From Pyxidicoccus xibeiensis (lineage in GTDB: Bacteria > Myxococcota > Myxococcia > Myxococcales > Myxococcaceae), in NCBI RefSeq assembly GCF_024198175.1, contig NZ_JAJVKV010000006.1, positions 496,001 through 560,000 on the forward strand: DNA of 64,000 bases. Reading direction: 5' to 3'. The notes beneath the pieces are model-generated. The model was not told the DNA's origin. It saw only the letters and a program-made list of their open reading frames with translations, and ran no database searches. Both the position numbers and the translations under genes were made by a program. Numbering within the stretch: position 1 is the stretch's first letter; each line of letters starts with the position of its first letter. Below, piece by piece: positions 44,555 through 56,281 of this stretch.

Positions 44555-45292
44555 ATGAGGACCGCCAGCGGAGCACAGCTTGATTTCAGCCGGTTGGCCC
44601 TCCTCGTCCTGATGCTGGGGGTGGGGTGGTACTTCTGGGACTCGCCCGTCTTCTGGCCCCTCAAAGTCCTGGTGGTGATGATGCACGAGAGCGGGCATGC
44701 CATTGCCACGCTGCTGGTGGGGGGCTCGGTGGACAAGATCCACCTGGCGGCCAACGAGTCCGGCTCCTGTCTGTCCCGCCTTCCACCGGGCGTGCTGGCG
44801 AAGGTGGCCGTGTACTCGGGGGGATACCTGGGGAGCGCGGTGGCCGGGGCGGGGCTGCTGCTGGCGACGTTCCGGTTCCGGCTCCGGCGCTGGGTGCTGG
44901 GGGCGGCCTGTGTGTGGCTGGCGGTGATGGGGCTGGTGTACGGCGGGGACCTCTTCACCAAGGCTTTCTGCCTGGGCACGGCGGTGGTGCTGGGGCTGTG
45001 CGCGAAGTACCTGCCGGACGGCGCGGTGGACGTGGTGAACCTGTTCATCGCGGCGTTCACGGCGCTGTACGCGGTGGTCGACTTGAAGGACGACCTGTGG
45101 AACGCCGCGGTGCGCTCGAGAAGTGATGCGGCGCTGCTGGCGGACCTGACCTGGGTGCCCGCGATTGTCTGGGCCGTGCTGTGGACGCTGCTGGCCGTGG
45201 GCCTGCTGGGCGTGGCCGCGTACTGGTCCCTGCACGCGAAGCCGCGCGGGCTGCAGATGCCGTCCGTGTCCACGCGGGCGCGGCGGGTGTAG
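44555..45292 (+). CDS. M50B-like membrane metalloprotease
   Basis: A 245-residue multi-pass membrane protein with the zinc motif HESGH at 44-48 inside a membrane helix (VLVVMMHESGHAIATLLVGG). This is the mark of the peptidase_M50B-like family, along with NESGSCLSRLP and GGYLGSAVAGAG. A conserved LPDGAVDVVNLF segment in the later helices may supply the third ligand. Site-2-type proteases cut transmembrane substrates; no substrate is evident. The ATG follows GAGGGGAG. It diverges from the S46 peptidase gene. Confidence 0.8.
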   Translation: MRTASGAQLDFSRLALLVLMLGVGWYFWDSPVFWPLKVLVVMMHESGHAIATLLVGGSVDKIHLAANESGSCLSRLPPGVLAKVAVYSGGYLGSAVAGAGLLLATFRFRLRRWVLGAACVWLAVMGLVYGGDLFTKAFCLGTAVVLGLCAKYLPDGAVDVVNLFIAAFTALYAVVDLKDDLWNAAVRSRSDAALLADLTWVPAIVWAVLWTLLAVGLLGVAAYWSLHAKPRGLQMPSVSTRARRV

Positions 45293-45492
45293 TCCTCCTC
45301 GCCCCTGGAAATTCCGAGCGCCGTGGCGGAGCCCTGCGTGTTCCGCCGCGAGGTCGGCGTGAATCACACGCATGCATTCATTGCCTCCATCGCTCCGCCC
45401 GGCCCGCCTCGCCTGGCATGAAAGGAGGCTCGCTGTGGCGCATCCACATCCGGTAGAACGCGTCGGGTCAGCGCGAGGTGGAACCTACGCAC

Positions 45493-46305
45493 ATGCCGCC
45501 CTCCCCTGAACTGCCGCCCGAGGCCTACAACCTTCCCCAGGGCTTCTACCTGGTCCGGCGCGTGGGGCGCTCCTCGCACGTCGCGCGCGGGCCCACGCAC
45601 CGCAACCCAGGCTACGAGCTGTCGTGGGTGGTCTCGGGCCGCATCGAGTTCGAGCTGCCCAGGGACAGGCTCTCCGGAGCCGCCGGCAGCTGCCTCCTGC
45701 TGCCGCCGGGCCTGCTGAACACCCCCGCCGCACGCAACATGGACGTGCTCCAGCTGATGCTCGCGCCCTCCCTCGTGGAGGAGGCCCTGAAGGCGCTCGG
45801 CCGAAGAGTGCGACTGCCCCTGGCGGCCCGGGCCCTGGCGCCTGGCTCGCGCCTGGGAGCCCTCTGCCACGCCCTCGCGCTGGAGTCGACCCATGTGGCG
45901 GAGGACGACCCAGCCCTCGGGGCGCTCGTCTACGCAGTCACCCTCGGCCTGGTGCGCGAGGACGGCCCGCGCGCGTCGCGGGGAATGACGCCTGGCATCC
46001 GCCGCGCCCTGGACCTCATCGAGGCGCAGCTCGACCAGCCGCTGCGCGTGGAGGACATGGCGCAGGTCGCGGGAATGGCGCGCTTCGACTTCATGCGGGC
46101 GTTTCGCGACCAGGTGGGCCAGAGCCCCTACCGTCACCTGACGCGCAGACGGCTGGAGCGCGCGGCGGAGCGGCTGCGCGGCGGGGCGCGCTCCATCCTC
46201 GAGGTGGCGCTCGCATGTGGCTTCCAGGACCCGAGCCGCTTCGCGCGCGCCTTCACCCGCCACCACGGCTGCGCCCCGCGCGCCTACCGTGCACGATTCA
46301 CCTAG
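45493..46305 (+). CDS. AraC-family transcriptional regulator
   Basis: A 270-residue protein with an N-terminal cupin-like sensor region (YELSWVVSGRIEFELP, then SCLLLPPG) and a C-terminal double HTH (RVEDMAQVAGMARFDFMRAF and SILEVALACGFQDPSRFARAFTRHHGCAPRAYRA). The ATG at 45493 has GAGGTGG eleven bases before it; a GTG five codons earlier is possible. It is followed, on the same strand, by a hemerythrin-like gene. Confidence 0.9.
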   Translation: MPPSPELPPEAYNLPQGFYLVRRVGRSSHVARGPTHRNPGYELSWVVSGRIEFELPRDRLSGAAGSCLLLPPGLLNTPAARNMDVLQLMLAPSLVEEALKALGRRVRLPLAARALAPGSRLGALCHALALESTHVAEDDPALGALVYAVTLGLVREDGPRASRGMTPGIRRALDLIEAQLDQPLRVEDMAQVAGMARFDFMRAFRDQVGQSPYRHLTRRRLERAAERLRGGARSILEVALACGFQDPSRFARAFTRHHGCAPRAYRARFT

Positions 46306-46360
46306 TCCCCGCACGAAACGCCGCGCGCCGCGCCCGGGAGGTGCGCGATGTCTCGCGCGA

Positions 46361-46846
46361 ATGGACACACCCCACGACCCGTACGCGGACCACCATGCAG
46401 GGCTCCTCCACGTTCACCGCGAGCTCCTCGCCCTCTTCGACACCCTGCGAGCGACCTGGGAGCACATGCCCTTGAAGCCCACCGTGGAGCTCGCGCTCGG
46501 AGCAGGCAACGCCCTCCTCGGCCACCACCACCGCGAGAGCGAGGGGCTCTTTCCGGGCCTGCGCCGGTACGGGCGCCTGCGCTCCGCCGACGTCGCGTTC
46601 CTCGACGCGCGCGACACGGAGCATCGCGCCCTTCACGGCCTCTGCGTGCGCCTGCTGGACAGCGCGCGCGCACCCCACCCGAAGGTCTCGGAGCTCGTGC
46701 TGCTGGGCGGACAGCTCGCCGACGCGATGCGCCCGCACTTCGCCGACGAGGAGGCGGGGCTCGCGCCCGAGCGCCTGCGCCTGATGATTGCGCCAGATGC
46801 GCTCGTCGAGCTCGGGCGCACGCTCGGAGGCCCGCCCCCTCCGTGA
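46361..46846 (+). CDS. Hemerythrin-like (HHE) protein
   Basis: A 161-residue helical protein with the hemerythrin metal-ligand pattern: His residues in DHHAGLLHVHREL, HxxxE in GHHHRESEGLF, paired His in DTEHRALHGL, and HFADEE near the C-terminus. The fold would carry a di-iron site and bind O2 or related small molecules, or store iron. It begins 56 bases after the AraC gene. The ribosome site upstream is poorly spaced for this ATG, so the exact start is less certain. Confidence 0.75.
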   Translation: MDTPHDPYADHHAGLLHVHRELLALFDTLRATWEHMPLKPTVELALGAGNALLGHHHRESEGLFPGLRRYGRLRSADVAFLDARDTEHRALHGLCVRLLDSARAPHPKVSELVLLGGQLADAMRPHFADEEAGLAPERLRLMIAPDALVELGRTLGGPPPP

Positions 46847-46905
46847 GCGCCCGGGGCTCCCTGGACCCGGCTTCTGGAGCTGGCAGCGGCGGTAGGCTCG
46901 CCTCG

Positions 46906-48006
46906 ATGGCGATGGATGACGACGTGAAGGCAGCGCTCCGTGAGAAAGCGGAGGTGGCGGTCCTGGGGGGCTATCTGAGCGAGAAGCAGGTGCTCGCCTC
47001 CATCCGGGAGCGCGCGGAACACGCGCTGGGCAGTGACGACGCGGTGGAGGCCATCCTCGCGTACACCCGGGGCCTGCTCGAACGGCACGGGGACGAGGAG
47101 CGCCACTGGAAGGGGCCCACGGTGAATGACGCCATCACCCGCGCCTTCGAGGAGCTGAATGGCAAGGGCATCATCGCCCTGGAGGATGTCGGCGGCGCCC
47201 TCTCGGATGGCTGGACGGAGGTCACCCAGGCCGCGAAGGACAGCGACCCGCCCGCCCGGGGCGCCACCTTCTTCCAGGGTCAGGACGTCGAGCGCGGCGT
47301 GCTGGGACAGGGACTCATGCTCGCCTTCGGCGCGTTCGATGAGTTCTTCCAGTTGGACGACGCGGCGAGCCCCGCCATTGCCCGGGAGGTCCGCGACACG
47401 CTCGCACGGCATGGCCTCCAGACGGAGTGGGACGGGAGCGTCGAGCAACGCATCCACATCCCGCCGTTTCCCTGGCGCAAGCGCCGCGCGACGCTGCCCG
47501 CCAGGAAGGGCCGCGCCCGAGGCAGGAAGAAGGCCGAGCCCGTCCCCGAGCGCATCCGCTGCAGCCAGGTCCTGGACGCAGTGGTGCGCGAGGAAGGCGT
47601 GACGCGGGAGGAGGCCATCGCGGCGCTCGAAGCCCACATCCGCGAGGCGGCCCTGAAGCACTACGGCGACTGGCGCAAGCTCGAGGCCCGCTACGACGCA
47701 GAGAACGACCGGGTCGAGCTCTTCCAGGACGTCCTGGTGGTCGAGCGCCATGCCGACACCGGCCCGGCGCCCAACGAGACGACGCCCGCGGAGCTCGGCC
47801 CCGACCTGGGGACGAAGGTCGAGCCGGGAGACGAGCTGGTCTTCCAGCTCTTCTATCTGGCCGAGCACTGGGCGGAGGCCCGCGAGCAGGATGCGCAGTA
47901 CGGACACATCATGAACCTCGTGGCCTTCGAGCGCAGCATCGAGCCGATGACCGCGCAGTCCATGAAGGCCGGCATGCTCGAACAGCTCCGCGCGGCGAAG
48001 CAGTAA
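46906..48006 (+). CDS. DUF6891-like protein fused to a NusA N-terminal-like domain
   Basis: A 366-residue protein. The first about 175 residues resemble DUF6891 (VNDAITRAFEELNGKGIIAL; ARGATFFQGQDVERGVLGQG). A very basic linker (WRKRRATLPARKGRARGRKK) follows. The C-terminal part (about 214-366) reads like a NusA N-terminal domain: VLDAVVREEGVTREEAIAAL, ALKHYGDWRKLEARYD, and an ending FERSIEPMTAQSMKAGMLEQ similar to the NusA FDRITTQTAKQVI helix. In NusA that domain contacts RNA polymerase. A longer in-frame ATG at 46348 exists, but that stretch overlaps the hemerythrin gene and reads as non-coding. Confidence 0.72.
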   Translation: MAMDDDVKAALREKAEVAVLGGYLSEKQVLASIRERAEHALGSDDAVEAILAYTRGLLERHGDEERHWKGPTVNDAITRAFEELNGKGIIALEDVGGALSDGWTEVTQAAKDSDPPARGATFFQGQDVERGVLGQGLMLAFGAFDEFFQLDDAASPAIAREVRDTLARHGLQTEWDGSVEQRIHIPPFPWRKRRATLPARKGRARGRKKAEPVPERIRCSQVLDAVVREEGVTREEAIAALEAHIREAALKHYGDWRKLEARYDAENDRVELFQDVLVVERHADTGPAPNETTPAELGPDLGTKVEPGDELVFQLFYLAEHWAEAREQDAQYGHIMNLVAFERSIEPMTAQSMKAGMLEQLRAAKQ

Positions 48007-48033
48007 CAGGGGCCGGGAGCGCCGATGGCCCGC

Positions 48034-48094
48034 TGCTGTTCGGAAATGTCGGGACATTGGGTCGGCGCAAAACCCCCGACATTTCCGAACAGCA
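48034..48094. repeat. 20-bp perfect inverted repeat (61-base hairpin element)
   Basis: The left arm at 48034-48053 starts TGCTGTTCGG and is mirrored without mismatch by the right arm at 48075-48094 ending CCGAACAGCA. The loop is 21 bases. It lies 28 bases after the DUF6891/NusA gene and 118 bases before the hydrolase gene. It is unusually AT-rich for this genome and has no T-run. It might be a terminator, a repeated palindromic element, or a regulator site. Confidence 0.8.
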
Positions 48095-48211
48095 AGCTCT
48101 CGGAGCGGCTCGGACCCGGTCCGTACGGCGAGCACACGCTCCATCCACATGGCGACGGCCCAGGCCCCAGAATCCGTTTTCAGGTTTTTCGGTGAGCGGT
48201 GTCTCCAGGAC

Positions 48212-49579
48212 ATGCGAACCCTCCTCCTGACGCTGTGCCTCGGGCTGTCACTCACGAGCAGTCCCTCCCTTGGGGGTGACGAAGCCCCTCCGCCCTCCCT
48301 CCTCGACCCGGTCTCCACTCTGAGCGTGACCCTCCTCGGCACGGGTCAGGCCGAGGCCGGCGGGCAGGTGTGGCACTACCAGCTCCTGCGGCTCCAGGAG
48401 CCCGGAAAGGTCCCCACCTATGCGCAGTGGTTCCCGCCCCGGAACCCGGGCCTCTGGCCCACGCTGATGCTCGCGCGCCCCTATGACGGCATCTCCTGGT
48501 CCGGCGAGGCCGTGGACGCGAAGTGGGCCGCCCGCGGCCCTGGCATCCACCCCGACGACAGCGAGCCGCACCACCACGCGGGCTCCTCGCCCATCGCCTA
48601 CTCGCTCACGACGCCCGAGCAACTGGCCTCGGAAGCCTTCATCTACCTGCTGCACGACTTCGGCGTGCTCGCCGTCTACGGCCGCTTCTACGCGGGCGGC
48701 AACCTCCAGAACGACCGGGACGACATGCACGCGGGGATGCGCTTCCTCGCCCAGGCCCCTGGCGTCGACCGCTCGCGCATCGGCGTCTTCGGCGGCTCGT
48801 GGGGTGGCTTCGAGGCCCTCTACGCCGCCGCCGACGCTCCGGCCGCCTCCCGCCCGAAGGTCGGCGTCGCCCTCTACCCGCTCTCGGACTTCGCGCGGCA
48901 GCTCGACTACCTCTCCAACGTCGTTCCCTCCCGCGTGACGGACCCGGCGGTGCGCGCCCGGTACGCCAGCTTCTTCGAGCCCTACTCCCGCCGCATCTTC
49001 GCCACCACCGGCGGCCCGCCCGGCGCGCCCGGCACCGACTACAGCCGCTGGACGCGCGAGCACCTGGCCCCGAGGCTGGACATGCCCTTCCTCGTCATCC
49101 ACGAGGACTGGGACACGCTCGTCCCGGTGGAGCAGACGCGGACGCTGGCCGCCCAGGCCGGCCCGAGGCTGTCACCGCTCTACTTCGAGCACCTCGCCGC
49201 CCCCGATTGGAACACCGCCGCGCTGTCCCACGGTCCCCTGATGGAGCAGTACGTGCTCACCGTCGGCACCCTCTCCGTAGGCCATCTGCTCACGAATCTG
49301 GGCAGCCCCGCGCAGCTCCTCTTCGTCCCGTATGTGGAGTCGTCGCTGGTCAGCTGGCTGTGGGAGGTGCGCGTCCTCCAGTGGTACGGGCGCGACGTGT
49401 CGGCCGTGGCGCCCCGGCTCCGCGAGCTCGCGGACGCGCGCGTGGTGTTCTACGAGCTCAACACCGGAGGCGCCGTCTTCGGAGCGGACTGGGTGGCAGC
49501 GGCCGTCAACGCGCTCTGGGGCACCCAGTACACGTCCGCCAACATCCGCGAGGCGCTCGCGGGAGGCCTGCCCCACTGA
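48212..49579 (+). CDS. Exported alpha/beta hydrolase (S9/acyl-peptidase-like)
   Basis: A 455-residue protein with a signal peptide (MRTLLLTLCLGLSLTSS). The hydrolase fold is shown by the nucleophile elbow GGSWGG (Ser196), an acid-containing HEDWDTLVPVEQ strand-loop typical of prolyl-oligopeptidase-type enzymes, and a likely catalytic His in ALSHGP. A C-terminal addition follows. It could be a peptidase, esterase or related hydrolase; the fold alone does not decide. CCAGGA precedes the ATG. It converges on a small lipoprotein gene with a strong terminator between. Confidence 0.8.
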   Translation: MRTLLLTLCLGLSLTSSPSLGGDEAPPPSLLDPVSTLSVTLLGTGQAEAGGQVWHYQLLRLQEPGKVPTYAQWFPPRNPGLWPTLMLARPYDGISWSGEAVDAKWAARGPGIHPDDSEPHHHAGSSPIAYSLTTPEQLASEAFIYLLHDFGVLAVYGRFYAGGNLQNDRDDMHAGMRFLAQAPGVDRSRIGVFGGSWGGFEALYAAADAPAASRPKVGVALYPLSDFARQLDYLSNVVPSRVTDPAVRARYASFFEPYSRRIFATTGGPPGAPGTDYSRWTREHLAPRLDMPFLVIHEDWDTLVPVEQTRTLAAQAGPRLSPLYFEHLAAPDWNTAALSHGPLMEQYVLTVGTLSVGHLLTNLGSPAQLLFVPYVESSLVSWLWEVRVLQWYGRDVSAVAPRLRELADARVVFYELNTGGAVFGADWVAAAVNALWGTQYTSANIREALAGGLPH

Positions 49580-49584
49580 GGGAT

Positions 49585-49621
49585 GCGCGCCCGCCCACGG
49601 ACTGCACCGGGGCGGGCGCGC
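49585..49621. terminator. Bidirectional terminator hairpin
   Basis: GCGCGCCCGCCC at 49585-49596 pairs perfectly with GGGCGGGCGCGC at 49610-49621, a 12-bp GC stem with a 13-base loop, between two convergent genes (hydrolase ending 49579, lipoprotein ending 49634). It probably serves both directions. Confidence 0.75.
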
Positions 49622-49633
49622 GGGGTACGACGA

Positions 49634-49984
49634 CTACCGGTTGCAGGCGTAGCGAACGATGCAGCCGCCCGAGTACACCGGGGTGATGATGCCGTCCTCG
49701 CAGAAGCCGGGGGCCGGGTACACCGGCTTCGGACAGACGACGGCGCCGGCCACCGGGTAGACACAGTTGAAGCCGGTGAGGCAGTTGCCCGAGTAGATGG
49801 GGTACAGGACGCCACCCTCGCACAGCGGCGGCATCACCTGCGGGCAGATGGGCCCGGGCGCGTGGCCGATGCCATTCTGGCTGACGGTGCCCTCCTCCGG
49901 GGTCTCCTGCACAGGCACTTCCGGACCACAACCGACCAGCGCGAACAGGCCACACACCACCGCAAGACGTCCGAGGTTGTTCAT
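49634..49984 (-). CDS. Small disulfide-rich lipoprotein with two tandem modules
   Basis: A 116-residue lipoprotein (lipobox ALVGC, Cys19). After a flexible linker, two modules repeat: each begins CP, continues to CE(G/D)G, then a (P)(I/V)YSG(N/G)C turn and a last Cys (YPIYSGNCLTGFNC, then TPVYSGGCIVRYAC). Four Cys per module should form two disulfides. There is no known activity; it may be a structural or inhibitor-like surface protein. Its gene converges on the hydrolase. Confidence 0.82.
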   Translation of the reverse strand: MNNLGRLAVVCGLFALVGCGPEVPVQETPEEGTVSQNGIGHAPGPICPQVMPPLCEGGVLYPIYSGNCLTGFNCVYPVAGAVVCPKPVYPAPGFCEDGIITPVYSGGCIVRYACNR

Positions 49985-50069
49985 CTAGGATCTCCGAGCC
50001 AAACCCGCCAAAACGGCGGGGCCCGGACCTCTACCAGTCCCCTCGAAGTCCCGCAAACCGGGGCCCGCG

Positions 50070-50726
50070 CTACTTCCGGGGCCGCATCCGGAACGCCACG
50101 AACGAGGCCACGTCCTTGAACGCGAAGTACGGGTTCTTCTCCCGCACCTCGCCCAGGGAGCGCACCGGCACGTCCGCGTAGTCATGCCCGGGCCACAGCT
50201 TCGCGGTGTCCGGGACCTTCAGCAGCACCTGGGACAGCGAGCGGTACATCTCCTCCGGGTTGCCGCCGCTCATGTCACACCGGCCGCAGCCGTTGATGAA
50301 CACCGTGTCCCCGGACACCAGCGCGTCCCCCGCCAGCAGGCAGTGCGAGCCCGGCGTGTGCCCGGGCGTGTGCAGCGCGTGGAACTCCTCCCGGCCCACC
50401 TTCAGCACGTCCCCTGCCCCCACGGGGCGGAGCGCGTCGCCCAGCGCGCGCAGCTCCTCGGAGAACTCGAGCTCCTCGCGCTGCGCGTACACGGGGATGT
50501 CGTGCCGGGAGAGCAAATCAGGCAGCCCGTTGATGTGGTCGAAGTGGCAGTGCGACACGAAGGCGCCCACCAGCTTCTTGCCGTCCTCCTTCACCGCCGC
50601 CTCAATCGCCTCCACCTCCCAGGCCGGGTCCACCACCACCACGTCGGGCGCGTCCGCCGGCCCCACGAGGTAGACGAAGTTGTCCATGGGTCCCAGCTTG
50701 AGCTGCCGCACGTACGGGTTGCGCAT
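50070..50726 (-). CDS. Metallo-beta-lactamase-fold hydrolase (glyoxalase II/persulfide dioxygenase-like)
   Basis: A 218-residue cytoplasmic protein with the MBL metal motifs: HxHxDH in SHCHFDHINGL, a His in HTPGHTPGS, an Asp in SGDTVFINGCGRCD, and a last His in PGHDY. The GRCD segment after GDTVF resembles the GRTD of ETHE1-type persulfide dioxygenases and glyoxalase II relatives, so hydrolysis of a thioester or oxidation of persulfide is plausible. I chose the ATG after GGAGGAG. Further upstream the frame is open but non-coding in character. Confidence 0.88.
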   Translation of the reverse strand: MRNPYVRQLKLGPMDNFVYLVGPADAPDVVVVDPAWEVEAIEAAVKEDGKKLVGAFVSHCHFDHINGLPDLLSRHDIPVYAQREELEFSEELRALGDALRPVGAGDVLKVGREEFHALHTPGHTPGSHCLLAGDALVSGDTVFINGCGRCDMSGGNPEEMYRSLSQVLLKVPDTAKLWPGHDYADVPVRSLGEVREKNPYFAFKDVASFVAFRMRPRK

Positions 50727-50838
50727 CCTCGGCTCCTCCTGCCTTGCGTCCTCGGCCGGGCACTCTAACGCCAGGGACTTGAAGACGCGGGGGGCTTCCC
50801 ATTTGAATACCCCCCTTCCGCCCCGGGAGGTCCACCAC

Positions 50839-51543
50839 GTGAAGCGCCCGCTGCTGCCGCTGCTCGTCTGCACCCTGCTCACCAGCACCGGCGTCACCGC
50901 GAAGGAGCGGTCCACCTTCCGATACACCGCCCCCCCGGACGGCGAGCGCCCCGTCATCGTCGACGCCACCGTCGGCCCCCAGGGCAGCGACTTCGCCATG
51001 CGCCTGCGCTTCGACAAGGCGCCCTGGGGCGAGGACTGCAAGAGCCGGTGCGCCAACGCCACGCTCCTGCTCGACACCGACAACAGCAAGCAGTCCGGCC
51101 TGCGCCTGACGCAGGACTCGCCCGTCAACGGCGCCGACCTCGTCGTCCTCGTCCAGGGCGTGCGCGAATCGCCCAAGGAGGAGGGCGGCAAGGCGGAGAC
51201 CTGGCTGCGCGTGAAGGTGCGCCTGCTCGGCAACGACGCCCGCTCCGTGGACGACGGCGAGCTGCTCGCCGAGCTGAGCCACAAGCAGGACAGCGAGCGG
51301 CTGCACGTGGAGGACACCAGCGTCTACCTCCTGGTGGACGCCACCAGCGCCGCCCTCCCCTCCGCCCGCAAGGCGCGAGTCGTGTACCAGCCGCCGGGCT
51401 CCAAGCCCCTGACGGCCACCATCCCCGGGATGATCGGCGGAGGCGGCGGCAAGGGGGTCCGCATCTTCAAGGACGGCAACTGGAACCGCGCCCGCGACGC
51501 CGCGCCGAAGAAGTCCAAGCCCGCCCCCGGTGACAACGGGTAG
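50839..51543 (+). CDS. Secreted protein of unknown function
   Basis: A 234-residue protein starting at GTG after a GGGAGG ribosome site. It has a signal peptide (LLPLLVCTLLTSTGVTA) and a mature part with a beta-strand-rich domain holding two Cys in EDCKSRCAN and an LLLDTDNSKQSGLRL segment that suggests a carbohydrate- or metal-related fold. A Gly-rich stretch and a Lys/Pro/Ala tail close it. I do not recognise the family. It diverges from the metallo-beta-lactamase gene. Confidence 0.72.
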   Translation: MKRPLLPLLVCTLLTSTGVTAKERSTFRYTAPPDGERPVIVDATVGPQGSDFAMRLRFDKAPWGEDCKSRCANATLLLDTDNSKQSGLRLTQDSPVNGADLVVLVQGVRESPKEEGGKAETWLRVKVRLLGNDARSVDDGELLAELSHKQDSERLHVEDTSVYLLVDATSAALPSARKARVVYQPPGSKPLTATIPGMIGGGGGKGVRIFKDGNWNRARDAAPKKSKPAPGDNG

Positions 51544-51819
51544 TCCGCTCCCACCCGCACCCACCGTCTCGCCCCTCCAGCGACCAGTCAGGCTCCCAAC
51601 CCCGGAATTACGCGGGGTTGTAGGGACGTTCTACTGGCGCACAGGACTGTACGGACGTATAGGTGGGCGCGCCCGGAGAGTGCGCAACCCCCCGAATTCG
51701 TTCCAAATGTCAGGGGCCCATGGTAGTCCCGCCGCCCTGTTACATACCTCTGGATTCGAATGTGAGGAGTGCGCGGGTCGCGCGCCGCGTTCGGGTACGA
51801 GGCGTTCTCACCTGGATTG
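51544..51819. other. Gap upstream of parC
   Basis: This 276-base gap precedes the topoisomerase IV pair. It is less GC-rich than its surroundings near 51710-51770, as expected for a promoter area. I see no convincing -35/-10 pair or LexA-like site. A short GTAG/CTAC inverted repeat occurs near 51620-51635. Confidence 0.4.
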
Positions 51820-54210
<2,391 letters not shown>

Positions 54211-54222
54211 TCAGAGGACGCC

Positions 54223-56154
<1,932 letters not shown>

Positions 56155-56174
56155 GCAGCCCCCTCCCCCCTGGC

Positions 56175-56210
56175 GGAGCGGCCCGTGCCCCCCTGGCGCG
56201 GGTCCGCTCC
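56175..56210 (+). terminator. Hairpin terminator candidate after parE
   Basis: GGAGCGG at 56175-56181 pairs with CCGCTCC at 56204-56210, extended inside by CCCG/CGGG across a one-base bulge. It starts 20 bases after the parE stop. No T-run follows. Confidence 0.5.
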
Positions 56211-56281
56211 CACCCGGAGGGGGGTCGGATGACTGGACGGGGCTTTTGAGAGTCCCCCCCTGCTCGGCTAGCATCCGGCGC

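Noticed and set aside
45419..45457. Twelve-codon ORF before the AraC gene (possible leader peptide)
   Set aside because: It is short, without a clear ribosome site or regulatory residues, and could be chance.
46348..46905. N-terminal extension of the DUF6891/NusA-like gene from an ATG with a good ribosome site
   Set aside because: It overlaps the hemerythrin gene in another frame and encodes only Pro/Arg/Ala-rich sequence. The ATG at 46906 begins the conserved part.
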